Assembly (NCBI GenBank): GCA_021804965.1
Contig: JAJZGG010000005.1
Location: 1 to 58,430, forward strand
Reading direction: 5' to 3'
Source of the DNA: Acidobacteriota bacterium
GTDB lineage: Bacteria > Acidobacteriota > Terriglobia > Terriglobales > Acidobacteriaceae
DNA length: 58,430 nt
Shown: positions 25,951-34,954 of the stretch, one piece after another
Layout: every line of letters starts with the position of its first letter
How positions within the stretch are numbered: position 1 is the stretch's first letter
Translations under genes and position numbers: made by a program
The notes under the pieces: generated by a model
Told to the model about the DNA's origin: nothing
Databases searched by the model: none
The model's input: the letters and a program-made list of their open reading frames with translations, nothing else

Positions 25951-28900
25951 ATGGCCCGCTCCAACCCTGCTAGAACAATCGATTGTTTTTTCTTTGCTTT
26001 TTGCCTTCCGTCCTGCCGGTCTCTGGTTTTTCGCCTTCACTCCCTCGGTGCAGCCGTCGCGTCCACGATCCGTCTTCCCCACCGCACTCTCAGATTTGCT
26101 CTTTGCAGTCTGCTGGCGCTTGGCCTGCTTTCCGGTCCCATGGCAGTCAAGGCGCAGCCAGCCGCTGCTGCCGGAAGCGCCGCGAACTCTGTCATTGCGG
26201 TTGCCGGCACTCTGCGTGACTCCGGCGGGGCTCCGATTGCCTCGGCACGCATCCAGTTGCAGAACGCTGAAGGCCAACACCTGCAGGCATCCACGGCGGC
26301 CGATGGCAGCTTTCATTTTCCGCGACTGGCACCCGGCAGCTACCGGCTGAGCGTCCAGCGGGGTGGACGCAGCTATGCCGGAAGCGCCCTTGTCACGCTG
26401 CCGTGGGTGCTGGCCAGCGGCAGCGTCGGCGATCTTGCCATCACGATTACGGCACAAGGGGATCTGACCGTATCCGGAAGCCAGCGCGTGGAGGCCACGA
26501 GTGGTGAGGATCTCTCCGGCAAGGAAGTGAGCAGTCTTCCGCTCAACAAGCGCGACTTCAGTCAGTTGCTGCTGCTTGCCGCAGGCACCATGACAGACAG
26601 CAATGGCGCCACCAACTTCACCGAGCAGTTTGCCATCGATGGGCAGCGCGGCGTGGAGGCAACCTTTGCCATGGACGGGGCCGATATCAGCGATCCGGAG
26701 ATGGGCGGAGCCACCTTTACCAACTTCAACGTGGACGCAATCGACAGCATTCAGTCCAGTTCGGGATGGATGCCGGCGCAGATCGGTCGCGGAGCCTCAG
26801 GCTTTACCAACATCATCACGCGCTCGGGCAACGCCGGTTTTCATGGCTCGGTCTTTGAATTCGTGCGGAACTCCGCCTTTGATGCGCGCAACTACTTCGA
26901 CTACTCCTCGCCGATCAATCCCGGCCGCCTGCCTCCGTTCCGTCGCAACGAATTCGGCTTTACCAATGGCGGACCCGTGGTGCTGCCGCATCTCTACAAC
27001 GGGCGCGGACACACCTTTTACTTTGGGCAATACCAGGGATTTCGTCAGGTGCTAGGCACCACCCAGGTGCTGCCTGTTCCCACGGCACAGCAGCGCTCGG
27101 GAATGGACACCATCTCCACCGGCAATGGCCAGACAGACACCCTGTATGTTCCGATCAACCCTGCCATTGCCGCCATTCTGGCGCGCTATCCGCTGCCGAA
27201 CCTGCCCACCGGAGCCTACGGTGCGGAGACCTTCGCCACCTCGTCGAAGGTCATCACGAATGCCAACCAGTTCTCGTTGCGCATCGATGAGCAACTCTCC
27301 GACAAGACCCAGCTGATGGGCCGGTATGTCTGGGATCATCTGACCGGCCCAACCACCAATCCGGATCAGACCACGATTGATCCTGCCTTTGGCGTGCAGT
27401 ATGTCGATCATCAGTCGAATGGCATCCTGAACCTGCGCCATGAGGTGTCTCCGCACTTCACCTTCAGCACCTCGCTTAGCGCCACCCGCACCACGCCTGG
27501 ATTTCCGACACCGGACCACACGGACCCGGCGGTCAAGTTTCTGGATGGCTCTTTCGAGCCCTTTGATTCCGCGGCCGGGTCGGTCATGAGCGCCTTTGGC
27601 AATCTCTTTCAGGGTCAGCAGTCGTTTACCTGGACGCGGGGATCCCATCTGGTGCAGTTTGGCGGAGAAGCACGGCTGAACCGCGATACCACCTATTTCG
27701 GCATCAGCCCCAACGGGGAGTACGACTTCGGTGGCGGTACCGCCTACTCGCCGGTTTTTATTCCGTCGGCCAGCGGACAGCATAATGTCCAGCCCGGGCA
27801 GGCGCTGCCGGATACGCTCAGCAGCTTTCTCGTCGGCAGCCCGTTCCAGTACACCGTGGCGGTGGCTCCGCCGTACTTCTCCAACGGAACCCACATTGGT
27901 CCGGCGGCAATCAACCGCAATGCCTGGGCGCTCTATGCGCAGGATACCTGGCGCGTGGCGCCAACGGTAACCCTCGATTACGGCCTGCGCTGGGAGCTGT
28001 ATACGCCCATCTCGGAGCGCGCGCGCCGCACCTCCGGCCTTAGCTTTACCCCCACGACCAACGGCGGCATCCAGCAGCAGTATGTGATCAATCCGCAGCC
28101 GGGCTATCGCTTCCAGATGAATGGATTTATGCCGCGCGTCCAACTGAGCTGGGCTGCTCCGCATGGCTTTCAGGTGCATGCCGGCGGCGGCATCACCGTG
28201 ATTCCGCCCAACATCTGGCAGGATAACTTCCTCACCGGTTCCACGCCGTTTGTGGTCTATCCGCGCCTGACCTCGGCCTCGGGCGCACCCATTTCCTACG
28301 GCTATCAGATCACTCCCAATGAACTGCCCAATGTCTATACGCCGCAGGGAGCCAATATCTTTGCCAACGGCAACACCAAGTCCGTACCGGCGAATACCGT
28401 GATGGACCTGAACCGCTATGAGCAGGATCTGGCCGCACTGACTCCTTCCGGTGCCGTGGCACCGCTGGCGCTGAGCTCCATCTATCCCAAATTCGGCAAC
28501 GCCTGGCTCTACCTGTGGACACTGGGCGTGGAACGCAAGATCGGGGATCTGGTGGCGGATGCCGCGTATGTGGGCTCGGCCGGATCGCATCTGCCGCGGG
28601 AAAGCTTTCCCAATGCCTACCCCGGAGCAGGTCCGGTTGAGGCTCCCTACACGACCTTTGACAGCAACGGGAATATTCTGGGCGGCTTTGGCTTCGAGCA
28701 GGTGATCACCGATACCTCGCACTCCACCTACCACGCGCTGCAAACCTCATTGCAGGGAACCATCGCCCATGGTGGCCCTGGAATTCAGGCCGGCTACTCC
28801 TGGTCCAAATCGATCGATGACACCAGTTCGGTGACCGGCGGATTCATCTCCGGCGGAACCGGGGCCGTGGCTCCCGCATTTCCGCAGAACCCCACCAATA

Positions 28901-29526
28901 CCCATCTGGAAAAAGGTCCGTCCACCTTTGACGTGACGCACAGCTTCACGCTGAGCGTTGCCCAGGATATGCATCTGCAGCAGATCGGCTTTCTGCATCC
29001 GGTGCCTCGCGGCGTGACAGAAGGCTGGGAGCTGCTGAGTATCTCCAGCATCTCCAGTGGTCTTCCCTTCACCGTGCTTTCCGGAATTCAGCAGACCGGG
29101 TATGGCTCCAACGGGGTGGACCGACCCGATCAGATCGGCAAGCCCAACCTGTCCACGGCGCGCAAGAAGCGGGAGGATTACTTTGGTCTGGGACCGGACA
29201 ATGCCTCCTACTTCTCGATTCCGATTCACATCCCCGGCGGCACAGGCCCCAATCAGGGCCGCTTTGGCACGCTGGGCCGGAATACCTTCCGTGGACCCGC
29301 CTACTACGACTTCGACTTCGCCCTCATCAAAGACACTCCGTACGGGCATCGGCGCAGCGGGGTGGAGCTGGTGGATCTGCAGTTCCGGGCAGAGTTCTTC
29401 AACCTCTTCAACATTGTGAACATGGGGCTGCCAGCCAACACGATCAACGGCGCAGGCTTTGGCGTCATCAGCAAGACGGCCGGAACGTCCCGTCAGATTC
29501 AACTTTCGCTCAAGCTCATCTACTAG
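25951..29526 (+). CDS. Oar-like TonB-dependent outer-membrane receptor with carboxypeptidase-regulatory domain
   Basis: 1191 residues, the size usual for the expanded acidobacterial Oar-like family. A long N-terminus ends in a signal-type hydrophobic stretch (LRFALCSLLALGLLSGP, about 48-65). A carboxypeptidase-regulatory-like beta sandwich follows (about 80-165, VAGTLRDSGGAPIASARIQLQ, ...GSYRLSV). Then a plug domain (about 180-320; LPLNKRDFSQLLLLAAG, FAIDGQRG, NIITRSGNAGFHGSVFEFVRN) and a C-terminal barrel ending in aromatic LSLKLIY as outer-membrane proteins do. Likely imports large carbohydrate or other ligands using TonB energy; the ligand is unknown. AAGAGG lies 8 bases before the ATG. 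Start codon could be further downstream because the first 40 residues are atypical. Confidence 0.9.
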   Translation: MARSNPARTIDCFFFAFCLPSCRSLVFRLHSLGAAVASTIRLPHRTLRFALCSLLALGLLSGPMAVKAQPAAAAGSAANSVIAVAGTLRDSGGAPIASARIQLQNAEGQHLQASTAADGSFHFPRLAPGSYRLSVQRGGRSYAGSALVTLPWVLASGSVGDLAITITAQGDLTVSGSQRVEATSGEDLSGKEVSSLPLNKRDFSQLLLLAAGTMTDSNGATNFTEQFAIDGQRGVEATFAMDGADISDPEMGGATFTNFNVDAIDSIQSSSGWMPAQIGRGASGFTNIITRSGNAGFHGSVFEFVRNSAFDARNYFDYSSPINPGRLPPFRRNEFGFTNGGPVVLPHLYNGRGHTFYFGQYQGFRQVLGTTQVLPVPTAQQRSGMDTISTGNGQTDTLYVPINPAIAAILARYPLPNLPTGAYGAETFATSSKVITNANQFSLRIDEQLSDKTQLMGRYVWDHLTGPTTNPDQTTIDPAFGVQYVDHQSNGILNLRHEVSPHFTFSTSLSATRTTPGFPTPDHTDPAVKFLDGSFEPFDSAAGSVMSAFGNLFQGQQSFTWTRGSHLVQFGGEARLNRDTTYFGISPNGEYDFGGGTAYSPVFIPSASGQHNVQPGQALPDTLSSFLVGSPFQYTVAVAPPYFSNGTHIGPAAINRNAWALYAQDTWRVAPTVTLDYGLRWELYTPISERARRTSGLSFTPTTNGGIQQQYVINPQPGYRFQMNGFMPRVQLSWAAPHGFQVHAGGGITVIPPNIWQDNFLTGSTPFVVYPRLTSASGAPISYGYQITPNELPNVYTPQGANIFANGNTKSVPANTVMDLNRYEQDLAALTPSGAVAPLALSSIYPKFGNAWLYLWTLGVERKIGDLVADAAYVGSAGSHLPRESFPNAYPGAGPVEAPYTTFDSNGNILGGFGFEQVITDTSHSTYHALQTSLQGTIAHGGPGIQAGYSWSKSIDDTSSVTGGFISGGTGAVAPAFPQNPTNTHLEKGPSTFDVTHSFTLSVAQDMHLQQIGFLHPVPRGVTEGWELLSISSISSGLPFTVLSGIQQTGYGSNGVDRPDQIGKPNLSTARKKREDYFGLGPDNASYFSIPIHIPGGTGPNQGRFGTLGRNTFRGPAYYDFDFALIKDTPYGHRRSGVELVDLQFRAEFFNLFNIVNMGLPANTINGAGFGVISKTAGTSRQIQLSLKLIY

Positions 29527-29542
29527 GCGCCGATATTCCGGG

Positions 29543-29578
29543 CGGTGCACACTTCTGACGTGGCGGGAGTGTGCACCG
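29543..29578. repeat. 10-bp inverted repeat between convergent genes
   Basis: CGGTGCACAC and GTGTGCACCG with a 16-base loop, 17 bases after the receptor stop and 28 bases before the serine-hydrolase stop on the other strand. No T-run follows on either side. It may act as a bidirectional 3' hairpin. Confidence 0.5.
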
Positions 29579-29605
29579 AATCCTGCATGTCGGGACCAGT
29601 TTTCA

Positions 29606-30694
29606 CTACTTTGCCGCAGCCAGCGGGTTGCTCCAGTCGATGGCCGCCGGATCCAGCCCGGTCGGTGACCAGGCCTGCACCACGGCGGCACCCACGCGGC
29701 CTAGCGTCTTCTCTGCCTGATTGTCGCCGGTCCAGCGCTGGTCCTGATTCTGCTGCGTGAACGCGGCAATCACGATGGGACCGGCCTTGGTTGCCATGAC
29801 GGCCACATCATTGCGCACCGCATCGAGCGCTCCGGTCTTGTTGCCAATGGCAGAGCCGGCTTCACTGGTGTCGAGTGTCTCGAGATAGCGGGGCAGCCCG
29901 TCGCGATCCTGCTGCTGGCGCAGCATGGTGAGCATGGCACCGCAGATGGGTCCGTCCTGCGGTTTGGCCGGTCCTCCGGACAGGTCCAGGCGACACTCGA
30001 CCAGCCGCTCCATGATGGAAGCCATCTCCCGCGCGGTCGTCTTCCCCAGTCCGAACTTCGGCTGATCCTCCGGCATGGGACCGGTTGCCGGGCGAAAGAC
30101 CTTCTTGTAGAGCCAGGTTTGCTTCAGGCCCGCGGCGAGGATGGTCGCATCGATCTTTTCCAGACCAAAGCGATCAATTGCCATATTCGTCGCCGTGTTG
30201 TCGCTGAGGACCACCATAAGCGTCAACACATCCCGCAGCGTGAGGGTCAGGGGAGTGTCCAGATCGTTGAGCACCCCGGAGCCGGGAGCCTGATTGTCCG
30301 GGGTCAGGACAAGCTTCTCTTCCAGATGCGCACGCCCGGCACGCATCTCCTCGGCGGCGTCCAGCAGAATCGCAAGCTTGATGACGGACGCAGTCTGCAC
30401 CGGGGTATCGGCGTGGAGGGCAGCCGTGTGCCCGGTCTTCAGATTTGTGGCAAAAACGGTCAGCTGCCCTTTGTGTCCGGCTGCAATTGCGGCAAACTGG
30501 GCTTCCAGAGCCGAATCCTCCCGGGCAGAACCGCGCAGAGTGGAACCTGGAAGCGCATGATCCGGCCGGTCTGCAGCCGGTTGCTGAACTTCCTGCTGCT
30601 GCCTTCCCTGCTGCGCGGCGAACAAGCTATTGCCTGCCAGCAGCAGGGCCAGCCCGGTCGCGATGCCAAATGCTTTCTGCAAAATCATACCCAC
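29606..30694 (-). CDS. Class A beta-lactamase-fold serine hydrolase, secreted
   Basis: 362 residues with a signal peptide (IATGLALLLAGNSLFA). The class A active-site boxes are present: SVIK (Ser103, Lys106), SDN (165-167) and KTG (in NKTGALD). The omega-loop motif ExxLN, which holds the deacylating glutamate of true class A beta-lactamases, is not seen; the equivalent stretch reads VFRPATGPMPEDQPKFGLG, with only Glu210 as a candidate. It may therefore be a slow beta-lactamase, a penicillin-binding-like or other acyl hydrolase. The start is GTG, or the ATG two codons later; neither has a well-spaced ribosome site. The C-terminal 30 residues (SPTGLDPAAIDWSNPLAAAK) extend beyond the fold. Convergent with the receptor gene. 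Confidence 0.8.
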   Translation of the reverse strand: MGMILQKAFGIATGLALLLAGNSLFAAQQGRQQQEVQQPAADRPDHALPGSTLRGSAREDSALEAQFAAIAAGHKGQLTVFATNLKTGHTAALHADTPVQTASVIKLAILLDAAEEMRAGRAHLEEKLVLTPDNQAPGSGVLNDLDTPLTLTLRDVLTLMVVLSDNTATNMAIDRFGLEKIDATILAAGLKQTWLYKKVFRPATGPMPEDQPKFGLGKTTAREMASIMERLVECRLDLSGGPAKPQDGPICGAMLTMLRQQQDRDGLPRYLETLDTSEAGSAIGNKTGALDAVRNDVAVMATKAGPIVIAAFTQQNQDQRWTGDNQAEKTLGRVGAAVVQAWSPTGLDPAAIDWSNPLAAAK

Positions 30695-30735
30695 AGCATA
30701 CGCGCAGGTTCTCCCCTTGCAGCGCGGCTGGGATC

Positions 30736-31140
30736 TTATTGCCGGGCAAAGGTGAGCGAAGCCGAGTTGATGCAGTAGCGCAAACCCGTGGGACGGGGTC
30801 CATCGGGAAAGACGTGCCCAAGATGCCCCCCGCAGCGGGCGCAGGTGACTTCAATCCGGCGCATACCGTAGCTCAGGTCCTCATGCTCCACGATTGTGTT
30901 GCTTTCGGCGGGAAGAAAGAAGCTTGGCCAGCCGCAGCCGGAGTCAAACTTCGCATCGCTGGTAAACAGCAGTGCGTCGCAACCGGCGCAGTGATAGTTG
31001 CCCGTGTCATGGTGGTGCGTCAACGCACCGGTAAAGGGTCTTTCCGTCCCTTTTTCGCGCAGCACGTGATACTGCTCCGGCGTCAGCCGGGCACGCCACT
31101 CGGCCTCGCTCCACTGCATTTCCGGTTTCTTCTCGGCCAT
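30736..31140 (-). CDS. msrB: Peptide-methionine (R)-S-oxide reductase MsrB
   Basis: 134 residues, cytoplasmic repair of methionine-R-sulfoxide. Two CxxC pairs (CAGC and CARC) bind structural zinc, GCGWPSFF and [12 protein letters not shown] are family hallmarks, and the catalytic cysteine is in [18 protein letters not shown] sits right before the ATG. It is 41 bases upstream of the beta-lactamase-like gene and may be co-transcribed with it. Confidence 0.96.
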   Translation of the reverse strand: MAEKKPEMQWSEAEWRARLTPEQYHVLREKGTERPFTGALTHHHDTGNYHCAGCDALLFTSDAKFDSGCGWPSFFLPAESNTIVEHEDLSYGMRRIEVTCARCGGHLGHVFPDGPRPTGLRYCINSASLTFARQ

Positions 31141-31308
31141 TGCCTCACTCCTGTACTGATGCTGGATGCCCTGCCCGCCGGGGCGGATTCAGTGTATCGC
31201 ACTGAAGATTGTGCATTTTCAAGGCATTTTTCGCCCTGCCGAACTGGAGCAAAGCGATTTTTAATGCCAGTTCTTAGCTCCGTGCGTTAATGTGTTGAGC
31301 ATCAGGAT

Positions 31309-31992
31309 TTGTCGGGGGACAGTCATTTGGGGAACCTTACCAGTGCGGTAGCCATTCACACGCCGGAAGAGGCGATGATTCATGAGCTTCAGGCAGGCTC
31401 GGAAGACGCCTTTGCCTGGCTCATCACGCGCTACCATCAACCGATCTACAGCCTTCTGGCCCGCACGGTTCGCGACCCCGCCGATGCCGCCGACCTGACG
31501 CAGGAAGTCTTTGTGAAGGTCTTCCGCGGCATTGGCGGATTCCACCAGGAGTCCTCGCTGCATACCTGGATTTACCGCATCGCCCTGCATGAAGGACTGA
31601 ACCAGCGCCGCTGGTGGTCCCGCCACAAGCAGCAGGAGATCACGCTGGAGACGGAAACCTGCTACGGAGAGGGCGATGAACCACTCCTGCTGAAGGACAT
31701 GCTGGAAGATCCGGCAGAGAAGCCGGACGAAATGCTCTTCCAGCGCGAGGCGCGGGAGCGCCTGGAGACGGCGTTGCTGAAGGTGGCAGAGCCCTATCGC
31801 ATGGCGGTTCTTCTGCGCGATGTGGAAGGCTTTTCCTACGAAGAGATTGCGGAGATGCTGGCCGTCAATGTCGGCACCATCAAGTCCCGGCTGGCCCGCG
31901 GTCGCAACCAGTTGCGGCAGGTGCTGCTGCGCAATATGCAGGCCACTTCGCCGGCTCAACCACGCTCCATCTGCGCTCAGGAGGCATCATGA
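31309..31992 (+). CDS. ECF-type RNA polymerase sigma factor
   Basis: 227 residues at the longest. Region 2 (YSLLARTVRDPADAADLTQEVFVKVFRGIGGFHQESSLHTWIYRIA) and region 4 (RMAVLLRDVEGFSYEEIAEMLAVNVGTIKSRLARGRNQL) are complete, without region 3. It directs RNA polymerase to a small regulon and is held by the anti-sigma factor encoded next, with which it overlaps in ATGA. The start is uncertain: TTG at 31309 is the longest, TTG at 31330 follows GGGGGA, and ATG at 31375 follows GGAAGAGG and would give a typical length. An inverted repeat GAACTGG/CCAGTTC lies 62-36 bases before 31309. Confidence 0.92.
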   Translation: MSGDSHLGNLTSAVAIHTPEEAMIHELQAGSEDAFAWLITRYHQPIYSLLARTVRDPADAADLTQEVFVKVFRGIGGFHQESSLHTWIYRIALHEGLNQRRWWSRHKQQEITLETETCYGEGDEPLLLKDMLEDPAEKPDEMLFQREARERLETALLKVAEPYRMAVLLRDVEGFSYEEIAEMLAVNVGTIKSRLARGRNQLRQVLLRNMQATSPAQPRSICAQEAS

Positions 31993-32705
31993 TCCCCCCG
32001 GATTCCTGCGCCGAAATTCGCACCTCCATTCCGGACTACCTCGATGGCTCACTCGACGGCCGCCAGATGCAGACTGTGCGCCGCCACATCGACAGCTGTG
32101 CCGCCTGCGCTGCGGAGTTTCATGAGCAGGAGTCCCTGCTGCGCGCACTTTCGGCATTGGGACCGGTGCGTGGCCCGCGGCAGGCACCGCGTGACCTGAC
32201 GCTGCGGATTCGCGTTGCCGTGGAGCAGGAACGGCTGACCCGGCTTCGCAGCCAACTGCCGGCGCGCAGAATTGCCTGGAAACTGGCCTGGACCAACAGT
32301 GTTGGACCGTTTCTCTTTCAGTTGTCCACGGGTTTGGCCAGCGCCGTGCTGCTGCTTGGCTCGGTGGCCCTGATGGTTGGCCTCTTTGCCCGGCCGGAGA
32401 AAGCCAGCGCCTTCGATGAGCCGCTGGGGGATGCCTCGGCACCGCACCTGCTCTATCAACTACCCGCCGTTGCCAACGATGACTCCATTCAGAATGCCAG
32501 CACTCCGGTGGTGGTGGAGGCTTACATCAATCCGGATGGGCTGGTCTACGATTACCGCATCGTCTCCGGACCACGCGATGCGCGAACGCGATCGGCGGTG
32601 GAGGATCGGCTGCTTTTCAGCATCTTTGAGCCTGCCCGAATCTTTGGCAAGCCGGTTCGCGGGCTGGCGGTCATCTCCTTTGCCGACGTTGCCGTTCACG
32701 GCTAA
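31989..32705 (+). CDS. Membrane anti-sigma factor with ZAS domain and TonB-like C-terminal domain
   Basis: 238 residues. The N-terminus is a zinc-finger anti-sigma domain with Cys7 and H33-x3-C37-x2-C40 (HIDSCAAC). One transmembrane helix follows (about 112-134, LSTGLASAVLLLGSVALMVGL). The periplasmic part (about 165-235) resembles the TonB C-terminal fold (VVEAYINPDGLVYDYRIVSGP, LLFSIFEPARIFGKPVRGLAVISF). The start codon overlaps the sigma-factor stop, so the two are translationally coupled. The likely role is to hold the sigma factor at the membrane and release it on an envelope signal sensed through the C-terminal part. The TonB-like resemblance is by eye. Confidence 0.82.
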   Translation: MIPPDSCAEIRTSIPDYLDGSLDGRQMQTVRRHIDSCAACAAEFHEQESLLRALSALGPVRGPRQAPRDLTLRIRVAVEQERLTRLRSQLPARRIAWKLAWTNSVGPFLFQLSTGLASAVLLLGSVALMVGLFARPEKASAFDEPLGDASAPHLLYQLPAVANDDSIQNASTPVVVEAYINPDGLVYDYRIVSGPRDARTRSAVEDRLLFSIFEPARIFGKPVRGLAVISFADVAVHG

Positions 32706-32814
32706 CGGCTCCAGAACGGGCCAATCGGCTCTGAACCCGACCCTCGCTGCTTCCCAAACTCATCCGCGCTGCTCCTGAACCCGATCCGGAAGCGGCGGGG
32801 CAGGGAGCGCCGGA

Positions 32815-34890
32815 TCAGGGCTGCTGCATCACCCAGTCCCACTCCCTGCCGGCCTGCTGCAGCATGGCATCCCGATCGGCTGCCAGCACATAACCTTCCT
32901 CAGACAGCCGGTCCAAAGCGCGCGTATAGGCAGCCAGATACGCCTCCCGGCTGGCGTAACGGCTCTGGATGGACCGACGCGAATCTCCTGCAGCCCGGGC
33001 CTGGGCATCTGTCCGCTGGAACGGCACAAAGGAGCCCAGAAACGGCAATCGTTCCGTGGCCGCTCCGATTGACGCAGACCGCAGATTCCATCCGGTATAG
33101 GTTCCCAGCGGGGCATCCAGCTCCGGCAGGCGAACTCCGCCAAGATCATTGCCGTCTGCATCCACCTGCGGCACGCGTGCCGGATATTCCCCGGATATGC
33201 GCGGCGGCTGAATGTCCAGGATGCCGGCAGCAGCGCGAGGACCAAAGTCCAGCTTCCATCCCTCGGCCATGGTTGTGGGTGGGTGCAACCCAGGGATCGC
33301 GGGGAAATGAAGCTGGCTCCGGCGCACCAGGGTTTCGGCTGCCAGGGTGGGATAGCGGCTGGGCGGGGGTAGCGTGCCACTGCGGACCCATGCATCCATG
33401 TTGGCCACCATGGCACGCCAGTACCAGTGGATGGGCAACGGGCTCATCCACTGCTGGCTGCTCAAAGGCCCAACACCGCGCCTGGGCGGAAACGGTCCGG
33501 AGAAGTGCTGCAATCCGGCATAGAAGTAGATCCTAACCTCCGGGCCGGGAGGCTGATCCTGGCGACCATCTGCGGTGGTGTGCGTCAGCGACTCGGCGCG
33601 ACTCCAGTACTCATGCGAAGTGTTGGAAAGGAAGATGTGGGGCGCCACGCCGGCTGCCCTGGCCCGGTCCAGCAGTCCGCGCGGCGGCGCTGCCGGGCTG
33701 AGTGGATCCCGCTCGGGGAGATCGGTGTAGGGGAAGATATCGGTGGGCCAGTCAATCGATGAGCTTGGCTCCGCATCCCGCGATGGCTGGGCAAAGCGCA
33801 CGTTGAAGCTTCCGCGTCCGGCCCCGGCGACGTGCGCCAGAACACCATCGAGCGCCTTCCGGCCCTGCTCATCGGCGTTGAAGCCCTCGTAGACAAAATC
33901 CCGCAGGAAGCGGCCGCACTGCGAGATGCCGGCCGCATAGACCCGCTGCACCGGAGCCAGTGCGCCGGGATTGTGCTTGCTCCAGGATGCAAAATCACGG
34001 ACGGCGGCAAATCCCAGCCCGGCCACCACGGGATTCTGCACAACATAGACCAGCTCATAGATCCTGCCGGGCTGGAATCCTCCGTCCAGGTGCACAAACC
34101 GATCACTGGCCACCAGCTTCCCGTCCACCGTATGGGCAAAGCTCCACTGCGAGCGGGGAATCACCTGCCGCCTTCCGTGATAGCTGTCGCGGACGGTCAG
34201 CACATTCCGTGCATCGGCAGGATCGGCCACCGGGTACTCGGTTCCGCCCATGCGGTCCACGATGACGTGGCCGAGTGGAATCTCGGACTCCGCGCGCCAG
34301 GGGGTGTAATCATCGCGCAACAGGCCGCGGATCGGCTTGCCGCCGTCGGTTGCCACGGGGGCATCCAATGCCAAACGTCCCGGAGCACGCGCAACATCCC
34401 ACTGCCAGCCAAGCGCCGCAAAGGTCACTCCCTGCCGAAAGAGCCATCCATCGCCCATCTGCGAAGCGTCAGTGGGCGCGCCGGATCCGCCGTCGATCAA
34501 CCCCAGCAGGCCCGTGCCACCCCGGTTGGGAATCTCCAGCAGCAGAGAGCCATTGCCGCCCTGCAAGGGACGCAGCAGGAGCAGGTCGGCAGCAAACTCG
34601 ACCTCGCCCTGCGCATTCCGCGGTGCCTTGTCCAGATCCACAATGCCTCGGTTCTGGGCTGCCTCCGGCCGCACCGCAAAGTAGACCCGGGCACGAATCC
34701 GCTCGACCGGCGGTGTGGACCCTGGAATCGCAGCTCGCTCCACGACTTCCACCCGCAGCACCCGTGCCCGCAGCGGAGTGGCGGCCATCAGCATCCAGAC
34801 CATTCCAAGGAAACAGAGCGCTGCAGCGGCGAAAAGCCGTTCTGGCAATGGCGTCTGGAACCAATCCTTGCGATTTCCTGGCGAGTGCAT
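32815..34890 (-). CDS. Secreted alpha/beta-hydrolase-domain protein
   Basis: 691 residues. An N-terminal hydrophobic stretch (FAAAALCFLGMVWMLMAA) acts as signal or anchor. The large body matches the alpha/beta hydrolase domain family of about 600-700 residues found in soil bacteria. The nucleophile elbow is likely GISQCG (AAGISQCGRFLRDF), with later Asp and His not certain. Substrate unknown; possibly an esterase. I choose the ATG with GGAGGA 10 bases upstream (MHSPGN). Two further ATGs lie upstream, but a -10-like TATACT at 34917-34922 would leave only this one with a leader. Divergent from the M24 peptidase gene; the promoter regions of both lie within 65 bases. Confidence 0.75.
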   Translation of the reverse strand: MHSPGNRKDWFQTPLPERLFAAAALCFLGMVWMLMAATPLRARVLRVEVVERAAIPGSTPPVERIRARVYFAVRPEAAQNRGIVDLDKAPRNAQGEVEFAADLLLLRPLQGGNGSLLLEIPNRGGTGLLGLIDGGSGAPTDASQMGDGWLFRQGVTFAALGWQWDVARAPGRLALDAPVATDGGKPIRGLLRDDYTPWRAESEIPLGHVIVDRMGGTEYPVADPADARNVLTVRDSYHGRRQVIPRSQWSFAHTVDGKLVASDRFVHLDGGFQPGRIYELVYVVQNPVVAGLGFAAVRDFASWSKHNPGALAPVQRVYAAGISQCGRFLRDFVYEGFNADEQGRKALDGVLAHVAGAGRGSFNVRFAQPSRDAEPSSSIDWPTDIFPYTDLPERDPLSPAAPPRGLLDRARAAGVAPHIFLSNTSHEYWSRAESLTHTTADGRQDQPPGPEVRIYFYAGLQHFSGPFPPRRGVGPLSSQQWMSPLPIHWYWRAMVANMDAWVRSGTLPPPSRYPTLAAETLVRRSQLHFPAIPGLHPPTTMAEGWKLDFGPRAAAGILDIQPPRISGEYPARVPQVDADGNDLGGVRLPELDAPLGTYTGWNLRSASIGAATERLPFLGSFVPFQRTDAQARAAGDSRRSIQSRYASREAYLAAYTRALDRLSEEGYVLAADRDAMLQQAGREWDWVMQQP

Positions 34891-34954
34891 GCGCTGCTGT
34901 TCCTCCATCCAGCGAGAGTATACGCATACGGTTGCGTAGTACAGTGGGGAAATC

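Noticed and set aside
27052-28743. Minus-strand open frame of 563 codons opposite the TonB-dependent receptor
   Set aside because: Antisense shadow; the receptor sequence is continuous and recognisable on the other strand.
31241-31273. GAACTGG/CCAGTTC inverted repeat upstream of the ECF sigma gene, with a GAACT resembling ECF -35 elements
   Set aside because: The arms are only 7 bp, 19 bases apart, and no matching -10 element at ECF spacing could be assigned with confidence.
32783-32816. GATCCGG/CCGGATC inverted repeat between the anti-sigma and hydrolase genes
   Set aside because: Short, overlaps the hydrolase stop codon and has no T-run, so it cannot be called a terminator.
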